From contig OZ245780.1 of assembly GCA_965227905.1 (NCBI GenBank), forward strand, positions 5,270,001 through 5,334,000: a DNA stretch of 64,000 nt, written 5' to 3'. Below, piece after piece: positions 46,411 through 54,470 of the stretch. The first letter of the stretch is position 1, and the number at the start of each line of letters is the position of its first letter. The translations under genes were made by a program, and so were the position numbers. Below the pieces are notes generated by a model. That model was not told the origin of the DNA. It was given only the letters and a program-made list of their open reading frames with translations, and did no database searches. Origin of the DNA: CBDDHT01 sp965227905. Lineage in GTDB: Bacteria; Pseudomonadota; Alphaproteobacteria; Rhizobiales; Methyloligellaceae.

Positions 46411-47178
46411 ATGGCCGATTACGAACCTGAAGCACCTTACGCCATACGACAGTTTGAGTTGGATGTGCTGTTCCCGATCGAGTTGTTCGGGATCAACATG
46501 TCATTCACGACCTCGGCGCAGGCGATGGTCACGACAACACTGCTCGTCAGTACATATCTGATCTACGGCATGCGGGAACGCTCTCTGTTTCCCGGCCGGA
46601 TTCAGGTTAGTGTCGAGACCGTTTACGCGTTCATCGAGCAGACGGTTTTGAAAACCGCAGGCCCGGAAGCCAAGCAAGCGATCCCCTTCGTTTTCACTTT
46701 GTTTGTCTTCGTTCTCTTCGGCAGCCTCTTCGGCCTGACGCCGGTGAAGGTGACATTCACGAGCCATCTCATCGTGACATTGGCGTTGGCTCTGATCGTG
46801 TTCACCTACGTCAATATCCTAGCGTTCCGGACGCAAGGCATAGGCTTCTTCCATTTCTTTCTGCCGGCAGGAACGCCGCTCTATCTGGCACCCCTGCTCG
46901 TCATCATCGAAGTCATCTCATACCTGTTCCGGCCGATAACGCTGGGTGTGCGAATTTTCGCCAACATCCTGGCCGGACATATCATGATCAAACTGTTCGG
47001 TGACTTCAGCGTGATGATGATCGAGGGCCTCGGATTGACGGGATATGCCCTCACAATCTTCCCCGTCATGATGATGGCAGTTCTCTACTGCTTCGAAGTC
47101 ATGATTTTCCTCGTCCAATCCTACATCTTTATCCTTATCACCTCCCTCTACATCCGGGATGCATTGCATGGCCATTAG
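46411..47178 (+). CDS. atpB: F0 ATP synthase subunit a (second, orphan copy)
   Basis: A 255-residue membrane protein of the ATP synthase a-subunit family with five to six spans. The essential Arg is in TLGVRIFANILAGHIM (about residue 181), and the helix QAIPFVFTLFVFVLFGSLFG is typical for alphaproteobacteria. Subunit a forms the proton half-channels next to the c-ring. It is followed by a c-subunit gene, but no atpI, b, b' or F1 genes are present, unlike the normal atpIBEF'F order. It may therefore be a duplicate. The start at 46411 has GGAGG 14 bases upstream, which is weak. Confidence 0.9.
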   Translation: MADYEPEAPYAIRQFELDVLFPIELFGINMSFTTSAQAMVTTTLLVSTYLIYGMRERSLFPGRIQVSVETVYAFIEQTVLKTAGPEAKQAIPFVFTLFVFVLFGSLFGLTPVKVTFTSHLIVTLALALIVFTYVNILAFRTQGIGFFHFFLPAGTPLYLAPLLVIIEVISYLFRPITLGVRIFANILAGHIMIKLFGDFSVMMIEGLGLTGYALTIFPVMMMAVLYCFEVMIFLVQSYIFILITSLYIRDALHGH

Positions 47179-47220
47179 CACGCCCGGGTCCTACCTCATC
47201 ACAAATAGGAGACATTATAG

Positions 47221-47448
47221 ATGACCGACGACGGCATCAGACTCGTGGCGGCGGCGTTGGCATTGCTGCCGCTTTTCGGCGTCGCCCTTGCCCTTGGAAG
47301 TATCTTTTCCAACTGGATCACATCTGTAGGCCGAAACCCGAGCGCCTCCGACAAAATGCAACCTGTCGGCCTTCTCGGTTTTGCGCTCACGGAAGCAATC
47401 GCGCTCTTCGCACTTATTGTCTCCTTCATCATCCTGTTTGTCGGATAA
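47221..47448 (+). CDS. atpE: F0 ATP synthase subunit c (divergent, orphan copy)
   Basis: A 75-residue two-helix proteolipid with the polar loop VGRNPSASDK and the ion-binding Glu58 in FALTEAIALFAL. No Gln in helix 1 or Ser/Thr after the Glu is seen, so the site is proton-type, not sodium-type. Helix 1 (LVAAALALLPLFGVALALGS) lacks the usual GxGxGxG packing motif of alphaproteobacterial c subunits, which would alter ring packing. GGAG stands 9 bases before the ATG. It lies 42 bases after the a-subunit gene, with a hairpin after its end. Confidence 0.9.
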   Translation: MTDDGIRLVAAALALLPLFGVALALGSIFSNWITSVGRNPSASDKMQPVGLLGFALTEAIALFALIVSFIILFVG

Positions 47449-47497
47449 TCGGAGTGCCGGGCTCACGGCATCCGGTCTGAACGACAATCAACAGTGT

Positions 47498-47526
47498 TTC
47501 GCCGCACGATAGTCTCGTGCGGCGAA
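47498..47526 (+). terminator. Hairpin downstream of the orphan F0 genes
   Basis: A perfect 12-bp stem, TTCGCCGCACGA / TCGTGCGGCGAA, with the 5-base loop TAGTC, beginning 50 bases after the c-subunit stop. There is no T-run, so it could be a Rho-independent stop of weak type or an mRNA end stabiliser. It marks the end of the short F0 transcript. Confidence 0.65.
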
Positions 47527-47792
47527 TCAGCTCCTCAGCGAATGCCTTCCGATCAATCCTGGCCAGGGAAATGGCGCGCATTTCTGGCGCCCGCTCTGCC
47601 CTACGTTAGTCGCGCGGTCGACGTCGTCGAACCTCCCAACATCAGCGACTGCTTCGCTTTTCGACGTGCCCTCAGCGCAGCAATCCCCCTCAAGGCGACG
47701 ACGTTCCGCAGCCAAGTGGGAATTCCGGGCTAGCGCTCGCGCATTACAGCGACTAGATAAGCCGCAATCTTTCGGCTTCAACATCATGGCAG
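47527..47792 (+). other. Gap without recognised gene before the voltage-gated channel
   Basis: The 266 bases between the hairpin and the channel gene contain only short frames without family match. In particular I see no b or b' stator subunit of F0 here on either strand. The channel promoter should lie in this stretch. Confidence 0.4.
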
Positions 47793-48605
47793 TTGGACAT
47801 CATGCAAGGCGTGCGCGCACAACTTCGCAGCATCCTGGAACACCCATATGCGGAACGCGGCATTACGCTGCTCATCGTCATCAACGCTATTACGCTCGGT
47901 CTCGAGACCAGCAAAACGGCGATGGCGATGGCGGGCCCGGTGCTCGTGTTTCTCGACACGGTCATCCTTTGGATCTTTGTTGTTGAGATTGCCTCCCGGA
48001 TGTTCGTCCACGGCATGAAGTTCTGGCGCGATCCGTGGGGGATATTCGATTTCTCCATCGTCGCAATTGCCCTGGTGCCGGCAACGGGCAATCTTTCGGT
48101 CCTGAGAGCGCTCCGCATCATCCGGGCCTTGCGCCTGATCTCAACCATCCAGTCCATGCGCCGTGTGGTTGGAGGGCTGCTGCATGCAATCCCGGGCATG
48201 GGGACGATCGTCGCGTTGCTGCTTCTGGTCTTTTACGTCTTTTCCGTCATGGCGACGAAGCTGTTCGGCAACGATTTTCCGCAATGGTTCGGCACGATAG
48301 GCGAGTCCGCCTATTCGCTGTTCCAGATCATGACGCTGGAAAGCTGGTCCATGGGCATTGTGCGCCCGGTCATGGAACAGCATGCCTGGGCCTGGGCCTT
48401 CTTCGTTCCCTTCATTCTGATTACAAGCTTCACGGTCCTGAACCTCTTCATCGGTGTCATCGTGGACGCGATGCAGAGCCAGCATGAAGCCGAGTTGCAG
48501 GAAGAGAAGGACGCGGTGGATGCCGACATCCACCAGGTGCTTCTGGAAGTGAAAGCGCTGCGGGAAGAAGTTCGCGAGCTACGCTCAGCGGGTGCCGGGC
48601 CTTGA
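47793..48605 (+). CDS. Voltage-gated ion channel, NaChBac type
   Basis: A 270-residue one-domain channel with six spans. The S4 segment carries Arg105, Arg108, Arg111 and Arg114 at every third position (LRALRIIRALRL). The pore has the selectivity filter TLESWSM (181-187), the LESWS form typical of bacterial sodium channels, and S6 is LITSFTVLNLFIGVIVDAM. A charged C-terminal coiled coil (about 235-267) fits the tetramerisation helix. Such channels bring Na+ in on depolarisation. TTG at 47793 or ATG at 47802 may start it. It is encoded about 4 kb from the Mrp sodium exporter. Confidence 0.93.
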   Translation: MDIMQGVRAQLRSILEHPYAERGITLLIVINAITLGLETSKTAMAMAGPVLVFLDTVILWIFVVEIASRMFVHGMKFWRDPWGIFDFSIVAIALVPATGNLSVLRALRIIRALRLISTIQSMRRVVGGLLHAIPGMGTIVALLLLVFYVFSVMATKLFGNDFPQWFGTIGESAYSLFQIMTLESWSMGIVRPVMEQHAWAWAFFVPFILITSFTVLNLFIGVIVDAMQSQHEAELQEEKDAVDADIHQVLLEVKALREEVRELRSAGAGP

Positions 48606-48637
48606 TCCGGGCAACCAGACGGTCGTGGAGATGTGGA

Positions 48638-49372
48638 CTAGTCGCCCTGCAATTGACGCTTCGAGATCGGGTAGACCGCATCGCGCCCCAGCATCCAGAC
48701 AAGAATGTCGCGTGAGCCGAACATTGGCTTGAAGGGCGCCGACAGCACGTTGAGGCCGCCGGTGTATGCGCCGAACGCCGGCATGATCAAACGGCCGCCA
48801 TCGGCAACGAAACATTTTCGGCGCACGCTTATTCCGCGACGGCTGAGCCGGGCGGCCGGATGCAGATGTCCCGCAATCTCGCGGGATGACGGCCCTTCGA
48901 TCGGTTCATGGCGAAAGCGCAGCCGGCCCAGCGTTACGGACGGACAGATTCGCCCCTTGATATTGGCGGGCAGATCCGGGTCGTGGTTTCCGGTCACCCA
49001 ATACCACTCCCTGTCCTTCTGCAGAGCTACAATCCGGTCTGCAGTCTGCGGATCGAGCCTGTTGGCGACGTCGACCGTATGGAAACTGTCCCCCAGGGAA
49101 ATCACGCGCGCCGGCTTGTAGCGATCCAGGGCGGCCTCCAGGCGCGTCAGCGTCTTGTCCGTATCGTATGGAGGCAGCATGGAACCACGGGCTGCCGAAG
49201 CCGCACCTTGCTCGAGATGCAGATCGGATACGATGAGCAGATTGTGCTCGGGCCAGTAGAGAGCGCCGGAAACATCCGCTTCGAAGGCAGCTCCACAGAC
49301 CGTAATGCCCGTCGGGCTCGGCGCACTCCAATCGGCGTCTTCCTCAAGCTGGAAATCAAGCTGCTGCGTCAC
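48638..49372 (-). CDS. pdeM: Ligase-associated DNA-damage endonuclease PdeM
   Basis: A 244-residue calcineurin-like phosphoesterase. Metal-binding motifs are VSDLHLEQG, LGDSFH, TGNHDP and a late GHLHPAARL, the set of the PdeM family that accompanies the ligase-associated repair genes. The GTG at 49372 overlaps the end of the helicase gene by 17 bases, and the longer frame to 49504 has no family match. The product is probably a metal-dependent nuclease or phosphoesterase working with the helicase. The ligase and exonuclease genes of the set are not in the window. Confidence 0.88.
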   Translation of the reverse strand: MTQQLDFQLEEDADWSAPSPTGITVCGAAFEADVSGALYWPEHNLLIVSDLHLEQGAASAARGSMLPPYDTDKTLTRLEAALDRYKPARVISLGDSFHTVDVANRLDPQTADRIVALQKDREWYWVTGNHDPDLPANIKGRICPSVTLGRLRFRHEPIEGPSSREIAGHLHPAARLSRRGISVRRKCFVADGGRLIMPAFGAYTGGLNVLSAPFKPMFGSRDILVWMLGRDAVYPISKRQLQGD

Positions 49373-51908
49373 GCCCCATTGCCTCTGCCACGAGTTCGTC
49401 TGCCGCTTCCACCATAATGTCCTCGCGAGCCTGCCCGTGGATGGGCTCGCGCCCGATCTCCAGCAACACCGGCACCGCAAGCGGCGAGACCTGATCGAGA
49501 GCAATATGCCTGATTCGGCGTCGGCTGCGTCTTAAGAATGTCCCGAGACGGGCGATATCCAGAAGCCCCGATGCGGCATCGGCCCAGGCTGCCTTGAGAA
49601 GGATATGGTCCGGCTCGTGTTCACGGAGCACGTCATAGATCAGATCGGAGGACACGGTGACCTGTCGTCCGCTCTTTTCCTTTCCCGGATGACGCCGCTC
49701 AATGAGGCCGGCAATGACGGCCACAACGCGGAACGTGCGCTTCATCAGACTGGACTCGGCGAGCCAAGCGTCCAGATCGTCGCCAAGCATGTCTTCATCG
49801 AACAGCCCATCCAGCGACAGAGATCCGGATTTGATCATGGCCGTCATGTCGCGCAGTCCCCAGACCGCCAGCGCATATTCATTCGCAACGAAACCGAGCG
49901 GGCGCGCGTTTGCACGCTCGAGCCGGCGGGTGAGCAACATGCCCAATGTCTGATGCGCGAGGCGCCCCTCGAAAGGATAAACGATGAGATAGTGCTTCCG
50001 GCCACGCGGGAATGTCTCGATCAGCACCTGGTCCGCCTTGGGGATGACGGATTTCCAATGTTGGATCTTGAGCCACTCGCCGACCTGTTCGGGGAGACGC
50101 TTCCACTGCTTCTCACTCGCCAGAATGTCCCGCACGCGCTCCGCCAGATAGGTCGACAGTGGGAATTTGCCCCCTTGGTAGGAGGGAATTTTGGGATCGG
50201 CATCCGCCGCGCGGCTGACGATGGCGTCGGTCTCCCGCAGTCCTTCGAAGCGTAGGACCTCGCCGGCGAACACGAAGGTGTCGCCCGGAACGAGCTGTTC
50301 GATAAACCACTCTTCGACTTCGCCGAGCACCTTGCCGCCGCGGCCGACCTGCGAGCGACCTGCCGCCTTGCGCCCGAGCCGAACCTTCAGCATCGGCGCT
50401 TCGACGATGGTGCCCACATTCAGCCGGTATTGCTGCGCCGTGCGTGGATTGGCGACCCGGTAGAGCCCTTCGTTGTTCCGGCGCAGCCGCGCATAACGGT
50501 CATAAGCTTTGAGCGCATATCCGCCTGTGGCCACGAATTGCACGACCTGATCGAATGTCTCCCGGTCAAGAGCGCCGTAGGTCGATGCCCTCCGCACTTC
50601 CTCGAACAGAACATCTGGATCGAAAGGCGCGCTGCACGCCATTCCGAGCACGTGCTGGGCCAGCACGTCATAGCCTCCGGTGCGTGCTTCGGGTGTGTCC
50701 TGCGCTCCCTCTTCCGCCGCTTCGAGCGCGGCCTGGCATTCCATCACCTCGAAGCGATTGGCGGGAACGAGCAACGCGCGGCTCGGCTCATTCAGCCGGT
50801 GGTTTGCACGGCCGATGCGTTGCGCCAGACGGCTTGCGCCCTTCGGTGCACCGACATTCACCACCAGATCGACATCGCCCCAGTCAATGCCGAGATCAAG
50901 GGTCGATGTGCAGACCACCGCCCTGAGTGTTCCCTTCACCATCGCCGCTTCGATCCGGCGCCGCTTCTCGACATCGAGAGAGCCATGATGGAGCGCGATG
51001 GCGAGATTGTCTTCGTTCAGATGCCAGAGTTCCTGGAACAGCATTTCCGCCTGACTGCGGGTGTTGACAAAAATGAGCACCATCTTGTGGTCGCGGATGG
51101 CCGCGTAGATTTCCGGCAAGGCATAGCGGGCGGAATGCCCCGACCAGGGCAACCGCTCATCGGAACTGAGCAAATTGATGTCGGCTTTGGTACCGCCGCC
51201 GGCAAGGATCAGGTTTCCAAGCTGCACCGTATCGCTATCCGGATCCTGCGCGACAAGGAAGGCCGAAAGCTCCGACGGGCGCGCAACGGTTGCCGACAAT
51301 CCGATGGTGATGAGGTCTGGCGCAAAGGCACGAAGCCGCGATAGCCCGAGGGCCAGAAGATCACCGCGCTTGGATGTGACCAGGGCATGAAGTTCGTCGA
51401 TGACCACATAGCGCAGATCACGGAACATCCGATCCGCATCCTTGTGCGAGAGCAGAAGCGCCACCTGCTCCGGCGTCGTCATCAGAATATCGGGCGGCTT
51501 CAGCTTCTGACGCTGACGTCTTGAGGCGGGCGTGTCGCCGGTGCGCGTTTCCAGCCGGATTTCGAGATTCATTTCTTCGACGGGCGTCGTCAGATTGCGA
51601 TGGACGTCGACGGCAAGTGCCTTGAGCGGAGAGATGTAAAGCGTGTGAACGCCGCCTGGCCGGCGCGAAATCTCGCGTGTCACGAGGTCGACCAGGCTGG
51701 GCAGGAATCCCGCCAGCGTCTTACCCCCGCCTGTCGGGGCAATGAGCAGGGTGGGTTCGCCTGCGCCTGCAGCAGCCAATAAGTCGAGCTGATGGGCGTG
51801 AGGTGCCCATCCACGCTCGGCAAACCAGCGGGAGAACTGGTCGGGAAGCGCCTTTTCTAGAGCGCCCTCGCCCTTTAGGCGGGATTGACTGGCAGCAACA
51901 TCGACCAT
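49356..51908 (-). CDS. Ligase-associated DEXH-box helicase (Lhr-like)
   Basis: An 850-residue superfamily 2 helicase. Walker A is APTGGGKT (57-64), the DExH box is VIDELHALV, motif III is GLSATVARP, and the second domain has RRRIEAAMVKGTLRAVVCTS and QRIGRANHR. The C-terminal Lhr-type domains follow. This branch travels with an ATP-dependent ligase, an exonuclease and PdeM in bacteria and is thought to unwind RNA-DNA or DNA during repair. It is translationally coupled to pdeM. The start at 51908 is divergent from the caspase gene. Confidence 0.92.
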   Translation of the reverse strand: MVDVAASQSRLKGEGALEKALPDQFSRWFAERGWAPHAHQLDLLAAAGAGEPTLLIAPTGGGKTLAGFLPSLVDLVTREISRRPGGVHTLYISPLKALAVDVHRNLTTPVEEMNLEIRLETRTGDTPASRRQRQKLKPPDILMTTPEQVALLLSHKDADRMFRDLRYVVIDELHALVTSKRGDLLALGLSRLRAFAPDLITIGLSATVARPSELSAFLVAQDPDSDTVQLGNLILAGGGTKADINLLSSDERLPWSGHSARYALPEIYAAIRDHKMVLIFVNTRSQAEMLFQELWHLNEDNLAIALHHGSLDVEKRRRIEAAMVKGTLRAVVCTSTLDLGIDWGDVDLVVNVGAPKGASRLAQRIGRANHRLNEPSRALLVPANRFEVMECQAALEAAEEGAQDTPEARTGGYDVLAQHVLGMACSAPFDPDVLFEEVRRASTYGALDRETFDQVVQFVATGGYALKAYDRYARLRRNNEGLYRVANPRTAQQYRLNVGTIVEAPMLKVRLGRKAAGRSQVGRGGKVLGEVEEWFIEQLVPGDTFVFAGEVLRFEGLRETDAIVSRAADADPKIPSYQGGKFPLSTYLAERVRDILASEKQWKRLPEQVGEWLKIQHWKSVIPKADQVLIETFPRGRKHYLIVYPFEGRLAHQTLGMLLTRRLERANARPLGFVANEYALAVWGLRDMTAMIKSGSLSLDGLFDEDMLGDDLDAWLAESSLMKRTFRVVAVIAGLIERRHPGKEKSGRQVTVSSDLIYDVLREHEPDHILLKAAWADAASGLLDIARLGTFLRRSRRRIRHIALDQVSPLAVPVLLEIGREPIHGQAREDIMVEAADELVAEAMGRDAAA

Positions 51909-52051
51909 GGGACCTTATAGAACAGCTTCGGTCCCCTTGAGCACCCTTCATGATCGCCGGTTTACCGGAAAACTCTACCCAATCTTGCCAATCAGCGAAA
52001 AATGAGGAAAATCAGAACCCTACCGTTTCTGATCGATTGTGGAGACACCGG

Positions 52052-53458
52052 ATGCACCAGCCCCTGCTATCCCTCACACTCGGCATTCTCCTCGTGGCTT
52101 CCAGCAGCCTCACAGCCGAAGCCAAACGCCATGCCCTCGTCATTGGCAACGATGCCTATCAGCATGTAGCCAAGCTCAAAAAAGCGGAAAACGACGCCAG
52201 GGCCATGAGCGACACGCTCACATCCATCGGTTTCCAGGTCCTCAGCGGCACCAATCTGTCGCGACGTCAGATGAATGCGAAAATTCAAAGTTTTACGGCG
52301 AAGCTCGGTCCAGGCGATGAGGCTCTGTTCTTCTTTGCCGGGCACGGTGTCGAGATCGAGGGACGCAACTATCTGCTTCCAACCGACATCCCAAAAGCGG
52401 CGCCCGGCCAGGAAGGCTTCGTGGCAACAGAAGCCATTGCCGTCGATACGGTTCTCGGCCGTATTCGCGGGCGCGGCACACGCATCAGCGTGCTTGTGCT
52501 CGATGCCTGCCGTGACAATCCATTTGCGCAGGAAGGCACACGAAGCCTTGGCGGCAGGCGCGGCCTCGCTCGGATGCCGGCACCGAAGGGCACATTCATC
52601 ATGTATTCAGCGGGCGTCGGCCAAACGGCTCTCGACCGGCTGGGCGACGACGACCCGCACCCCAATTCCGTCTTCACCCGCAATCTGATTCCGCTCCTGA
52701 AATCGCCCGGCCTGTCGCTGACGGCAACGGCACGGCAGGTGCGCCGCTCGGTGGAAAAACTCGCGCGCACAGTTACCCATGAGCAGCGCCCGGCCTATTA
52801 CGACGAAGTGACGGGCGACTTCTTCTTCGTCAAGCCCGACGGCAAGACCCCGGCATTGGTGACGCCGAAGCCAGCAAACTCTCAGGAAGACATCCTTTGG
52901 GCCGGTATCGAGAATTCCAAGACCGCCGACGATTTCAGTTTCTATCTGCGCCAGTTTCCAAACGGCAAGTTCGCCGCATTCGCCAAGCTGAAACTCGAGC
53001 GCCTCAAGAACGCGAAACCGCCAAAGCCGGTCAAGCCTGTAAGAAAAGCCTCGGACCTGCGCGGTATCTGGACGTGCAAGGCATCGAAGACGACGAAGTG
53101 TCTGGTGATGAAATGCGACACAGATGCCATCATTACCGACCGGCTCGGAAAAAATCGCTATGCGGGAACAAGCGATGTGAAATGCAATATACGTGCAAAA
53201 CGCGGTTGCCGCCTTCCGCGCGGCGTGAAGTCGAAGATCATTGCCAGCGGCACGCTCTCCGGCGACGTGAAGGGTGCGCGCGTCCGGGTATCCGCCGTCT
53301 TCGACGCACCGAACGCAGCTCTGTCGTCAATTTCCGAATATGAACTTAAAGGCGACAAATTGATCTACAAGCGCGACCTGCAAGGCGATGCCGGCAATTA
53401 CAAAGAAACGTGCAACTGGGCTCCGCACGAATCGCCCTCACCGGTGGCAAGGCAGTAG
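52052..53458 (+). CDS. Exported caspase-family protein with Cys-rich C-terminal domain
   Basis: A 468-residue protein starting at 52052 (GGAG 8 bases upstream; the frame reaches 51950 without support). Signal peptide, cleavage after about residue 24, so periplasmic. The peptidase C14 (caspase/metacaspase) domain covers about 26-275, with His98 in FFAGHGVEI and Cys153 in VLDACRDNP. A helical segment (ILWAGIENSKTADDFSFYLR) resembles one in the second caspase of this window. The C-terminal domain (about 330-460) is beta-rich with six or more Cys (RGIWTCKASKTTKCLVMKC). The substrate is unknown. It is convergent with the small exported protein 18 bases away. Confidence 0.88.
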   Translation: MHQPLLSLTLGILLVASSSLTAEAKRHALVIGNDAYQHVAKLKKAENDARAMSDTLTSIGFQVLSGTNLSRRQMNAKIQSFTAKLGPGDEALFFFAGHGVEIEGRNYLLPTDIPKAAPGQEGFVATEAIAVDTVLGRIRGRGTRISVLVLDACRDNPFAQEGTRSLGGRRGLARMPAPKGTFIMYSAGVGQTALDRLGDDDPHPNSVFTRNLIPLLKSPGLSLTATARQVRRSVEKLARTVTHEQRPAYYDEVTGDFFFVKPDGKTPALVTPKPANSQEDILWAGIENSKTADDFSFYLRQFPNGKFAAFAKLKLERLKNAKPPKPVKPVRKASDLRGIWTCKASKTTKCLVMKCDTDAIITDRLGKNRYAGTSDVKCNIRAKRGCRLPRGVKSKIIASGTLSGDVKGARVRVSAVFDAPNAALSSISEYELKGDKLIYKRDLQGDAGNYKETCNWAPHESPSPVARQ

Positions 53459-53475
53459 GCCGGCGATCACGCCCG

Positions 53476-53889
53476 CTATTTCTTGCGCACCCACAAGGTC
53501 TGGCCCGACAACTCCTCTTCGGATGAGCGAACCAGCCACGTCTCGACCATTTCGCCTTTCTCCGAAAGCCGAATAAAACTCTCGGAGATGAAACCGGCGC
53601 CGCTGCCCAACGTCGTCCCGTGCCCCACGCATTTTGCAAAAGGGCCGAACGAAATACAGGCGGACTGAAACTTGGATTTCTTGTCGCTTCCCTGAATCAT
53701 CAGGAGACCGTCGTCCTTGGCAGAGATTTTTAGCGTCGTCTCCGTCGGATCGTCCTTGGCCACCCACGGGCCCGTAATGTCCTCAATCGGCTTTTCCTCT
53801 TGAGCTTGGGCACCGGCGACATTCCAGCACAACAAGCAAGCTGCGATTGCAATCACAAGTGGACGATCTTTCCAGTTCATCAAGCCCAT
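53476..53889 (-). CDS. Small exported hypothetical protein
   Basis: A 137-residue protein with a signal peptide (cleavage expected after AGAQA) and a beta-rich mature part with two Cys. GPWVAKDDPTETTLKISAKDD at the start of the mature region recalls the RGIWTCKASKTTKCLVMKC opening of the last domain of the neighbouring caspase protein, so the two may share a fold. The similarity is slight and read by eye. It is convergent with the caspase gene, 18 bases between stops. Function unknown. Confidence 0.7.
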   Translation of the reverse strand: MGLMNWKDRPLVIAIAACLLCWNVAGAQAQEEKPIEDITGPWVAKDDPTETTLKISAKDDGLLMIQGSDKKSKFQSACISFGPFAKCVGHGTTLGSGAGFISESFIRLSEKGEMVETWLVRSSEEELSGQTLWVRKK

Positions 53890-54110
53890 CGGTAACCTCC
53901 GGTAAGTTCCAATAGTCCATCCCTGACCATGAGTCGGTGGCTAGTCAACTCGCTTCGCAAGGACATCGTTAAGCGACCGCAAGTAACCCCAAGTCGCAGA
54001 ATGATTGAATGCGATGGTCGCATCCCCACATTCAGTGTGGTAATCATGCCGCAAAGCAGGCGGGGCGGACAGAATTATGTCCGGATTTATCGCGCGACTG
54101 GAGCATAGCG

Positions 54111-54419
54111 ATGCAGAGTTTTTTTGGCGGAAATCCCGCAATGGTTCTCCTCAGATTGTCGGTCATTTCGCTGATTGTCGGCGTAATGCTGTCGGCGCTG
54201 GGGCTCAGCCCTTTCGATATTATCGAGAGCATCAAAGGATTCGTCGTCCGTATCTACGATATGGGTTTCGAGGCCATCGATTGGGTCTGGCGCTATTTCC
54301 TTCTGGGCGCCGTCATCGTGTTCCCAATCTGGGTCATCGGGCGTTTGCTCAAGGTTTCGAGCAAAGGCGCGCGCGGCTCGGGCACGCTCGACCAGAAATC
54401 CGGACGTACCGAGTTCTAA
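54111..54419 (+). CDS. DUF6460 small membrane protein
   Basis: A 102-residue membrane protein with two spans (LLRLSVISLIVGVMLSALGL and WRYFLLGAVIVFPIWVIGRL), separated by a helix SPFDIIESIKGFVVRIYDMG. This layout belongs to a small alphaproteobacterial family of unknown function. The ATG at 54111 follows GGAG by 7 bases; the frame extends to 54009 without support. It precedes the MATE gene by 51 bases on the same strand and may be cotranscribed. Confidence 0.75.
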   Translation: MQSFFGGNPAMVLLRLSVISLIVGVMLSALGLSPFDIIESIKGFVVRIYDMGFEAIDWVWRYFLLGAVIVFPIWVIGRLLKVSSKGARGSGTLDQKSGRTEF

Positions 54420-54470
54420 TCGCCGCCGCATAGGCCAAACCTCAAATCCAGGACGGGATTGCCTGCCGTT

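Noticed and set aside
47221..47448. Sodium-type c subunit of an N-ATPase
   Set aside because: The Gln in helix 1 and the Ser/Thr after the essential Glu that bind Na+ are missing, and no N-ATPase gene set is present.
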